DNA from: Ignavibacteria bacterium UBA6906
Lineage (GTDB): Bacteria > Bacteroidota > Ignavibacteria > UBA10030 > UBA6906
Reading direction: 5' to 3'
Length of the DNA stretch: 5,828 bases
Assembly: GCA_002451155.1 (NCBI GenBank)
Contig: DKBG01000296.1
Coordinates: forward strand, 1 to 5,828
Part shown: positions 5,081 to 5,828 of the stretch, in pieces
Layout: each line of letters opens with the position of its first letter
Position numbering within the stretch: position 1 is the stretch's first letter
Translations under genes and position numbers: made by a program
Notes under the pieces: model-generated
Told to the model about the DNA's origin: nothing
What the model saw: only the letters and a program-made list of their open reading frames with translations
The model's database searches: none

Positions 5081-5437
5081 ATGCTCGAGCAGTACCTGCC
5101 CCTCGGGATGATGATCGCCATCGGCGTGCTCGCCGGCCTGGTGTTCGCGAATATCAACCGCTGGATTGGCCCGAAACACCCTTCCGAGGAAAAGCTCTCC
5201 ACGTACGAGAGCGGTATGGAACCGGTGCGGTCGGCCCGCGAGAGATTCTCGGTGAAATTTTATCTCGTTGCCATGCTCTTCCTCCTCTTCGACATTGAGG
5301 TGGTGTTCATGTACCCGTGGGCGGTAAAGTTCCGGGAGCTCGGACTGATCGGATTCATTGAGATGCTTCTGTTCATCGGCGTGCTGTTGGTCGGTTTGCT
5401 GTATATCTGGAGGAAGGGAGCGTTACGGTGGCAATAG
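5081..5437 (+). CDS. nuoA: NADH-quinone oxidoreductase subunit A (ND3 homologue)
   Basis: This 118-residue inner-membrane subunit of complex I corresponds to mitochondrial ND3 and sits at the joint between the membrane and peripheral arms, near the quinone site. Three membrane helices are visible at about 5-27, 60-82 and 88-110. The long loop between helices 1 and 2 carries Y-E-S-G-M-E-P (42-48), the conserved motif that many homologues write Y-E-C-G; Ser replaces Cys here, as in many bacteria. Helix 2 carries F-D-I-E-V-V-F (70-76) with the conserved acidic pair D71 and E73. Length is normal. It is the first gene of the operon, behind the promoter at 4998-5026, and its last codons overlap the start of nuoB, which suggests coupled translation. 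Its own ribosome site is modest (AGGA at 5067-5070). Confidence 0.95.
   Translation: MLEQYLPLGMMIAIGVLAGLVFANINRWIGPKHPSEEKLSTYESGMEPVRSARERFSVKFYLVAMLFLLFDIEVVFMYPWAVKFRELGLIGFIEMLLFIGVLLVGLLYIWRKGALRWQ
5416..5420 (+). promoter_or_regulatory. Ribosome binding site supporting the GTG start of nuoB
   Basis: GGGAG at 5416-5420, within the end of nuoA, lies 7 bases before GTG at 5428-5430. The first in-frame ATG of nuoB is at codon 31, just before the cluster-binding motif and too late for the family, so the GTG is the likely start. Confidence 0.75.
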
Positions 5438-5828
5438 AGAGTCTTCAGCGCGATGGATTTCTCACAACGCGTCTCGATGCGGCGATCAGCTGGGCGAGGA
5501 AGAATTCGCTCTGGCCGATGCCCATGGGTATATCCTGCTGCGCCATCGAGATGATGGCAACCGCCTCGCCCCGGTTCGATATTTCCAGGTTCGGCTCGGA
5601 AGTCATGCGCTTCACCCCACGCCAGTGCGATGTGATGATCGTGGCGGGCACCGTAACCTACAAGATGTCGCGCGTCGTCAAGAAGATCTATGACCAGATG
5701 CCCGATCCGAAATGGGTGATCGCCATGGGCGCGTGTGCCATCTCCGGCGGCCCGTTCTACTGGGATGCGTATCACGTGGTGAAGGGGGTGGATCGGATCA
5801 TTCCGGTGGACGTCTACGTTCCCGGCTG
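5428..5828 (+). CDS. nuoB: NADH-quinone oxidoreductase subunit B (PSST homologue), 3' end cut off
   Basis: NuoB is the peripheral-arm subunit of complex I that holds iron-sulfur cluster N2, the last carrier before quinone. The 133 codons in view begin with GTG at 5428, overlapping nuoA by 10 bases. Cys37 and Cys38 in G-I-S-C-C-A-I-E-M-M and Cys103 in M-G-A-C-A-I-S-G-G are three of the four N2 ligands. R-F-T-P-R-Q-C-D-V-M-I-V-A-G-T-V (61-76) is the conserved strand after the quinone-facing loop. The fragment stops at V-Y-V-P-G plus the two bases TG, exactly where the family has G-C-P-P-R-P, so the next codon probably encodes the fourth ligand. The short N-terminus before the first cysteine pair is normal for bacterial NuoB. 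The remaining nuo genes presumably follow to the right, outside the window. Confidence 0.96.
   Translation, partial: MAIESLQRDGFLTTRLDAAISWARKNSLWPMPMGISCCAIEMMATASPRFDISRFGSEVMRFTPRQCDVMIVAGTVTYKMSRVVKKIYDQMPDPKWVIAMGACAISGGPFYWDAYHVVKGVDRIIPVDVYVPG

Overview
The window looks like ordinary chromosome of a free-living, moderately GC-rich bacterium. It carries a B12-dependent (class II) ribonucleotide reductase, a long-chain acyl-CoA synthetase of the FAA1/ACSL-like type, and the start of an operon for respiratory complex I (NADH:quinone oxidoreductase). Nothing points to phage, plasmid or transposon origin. The mix would fit a Gram-negative lineage such as the FCB group or a deltaproteobacterial relative, but this is a weak guess from protein style and no marker in the window settles it.

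Layout: (1) 1-110, + strand, the last 35 codons of a thioredoxin-fold (TlpA/ResA-like) protein. (2) 131-168, a perfect hairpin with T-runs on both strands, which can serve as a shared bidirectional terminator for the two convergent genes beside it. (3) 193-2559, - strand, a complete nrdJ. (4) 2560-3145, a 586-base divergent intergenic region. It holds a good sigma70-type promoter for nrdJ, a roughly 250-nt nrdJ leader with two terminator-like hairpins and a 58-codon ORF, several inverted repeats, and a likely promoter for the next gene. (5) 3146-4966, + strand, a complete AMP-forming long-chain acyl-CoA synthetase. (6) 4967-5080, a compact junction in which the terminator of the synthetase gene and a near-consensus promoter for the nuo operon occupy the same bases. 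(7) 5081-5437 nuoA, and 5428 to the window edge nuoB. NuoB starts at GTG, overlaps nuoA by 10 bases, and is cut off where its fourth iron-sulfur ligand cysteine is expected.

The proteins cover separate housekeeping jobs: dNTP synthesis without an oxygen requirement, fatty-acid activation, and NADH-driven respiration. They do not form one pathway, and each unit appears to have its own promoter. The parts worth a second look are regulatory rather than coding: the terminator/promoter overlap before nuoA, with a pair of 13-bp pseudo-palindromes 30 bp apart, and the structured nrdJ leader, whose extra wobble pairs exist only in the nrdJ-sense RNA. I see no convincing new multi-gene system.
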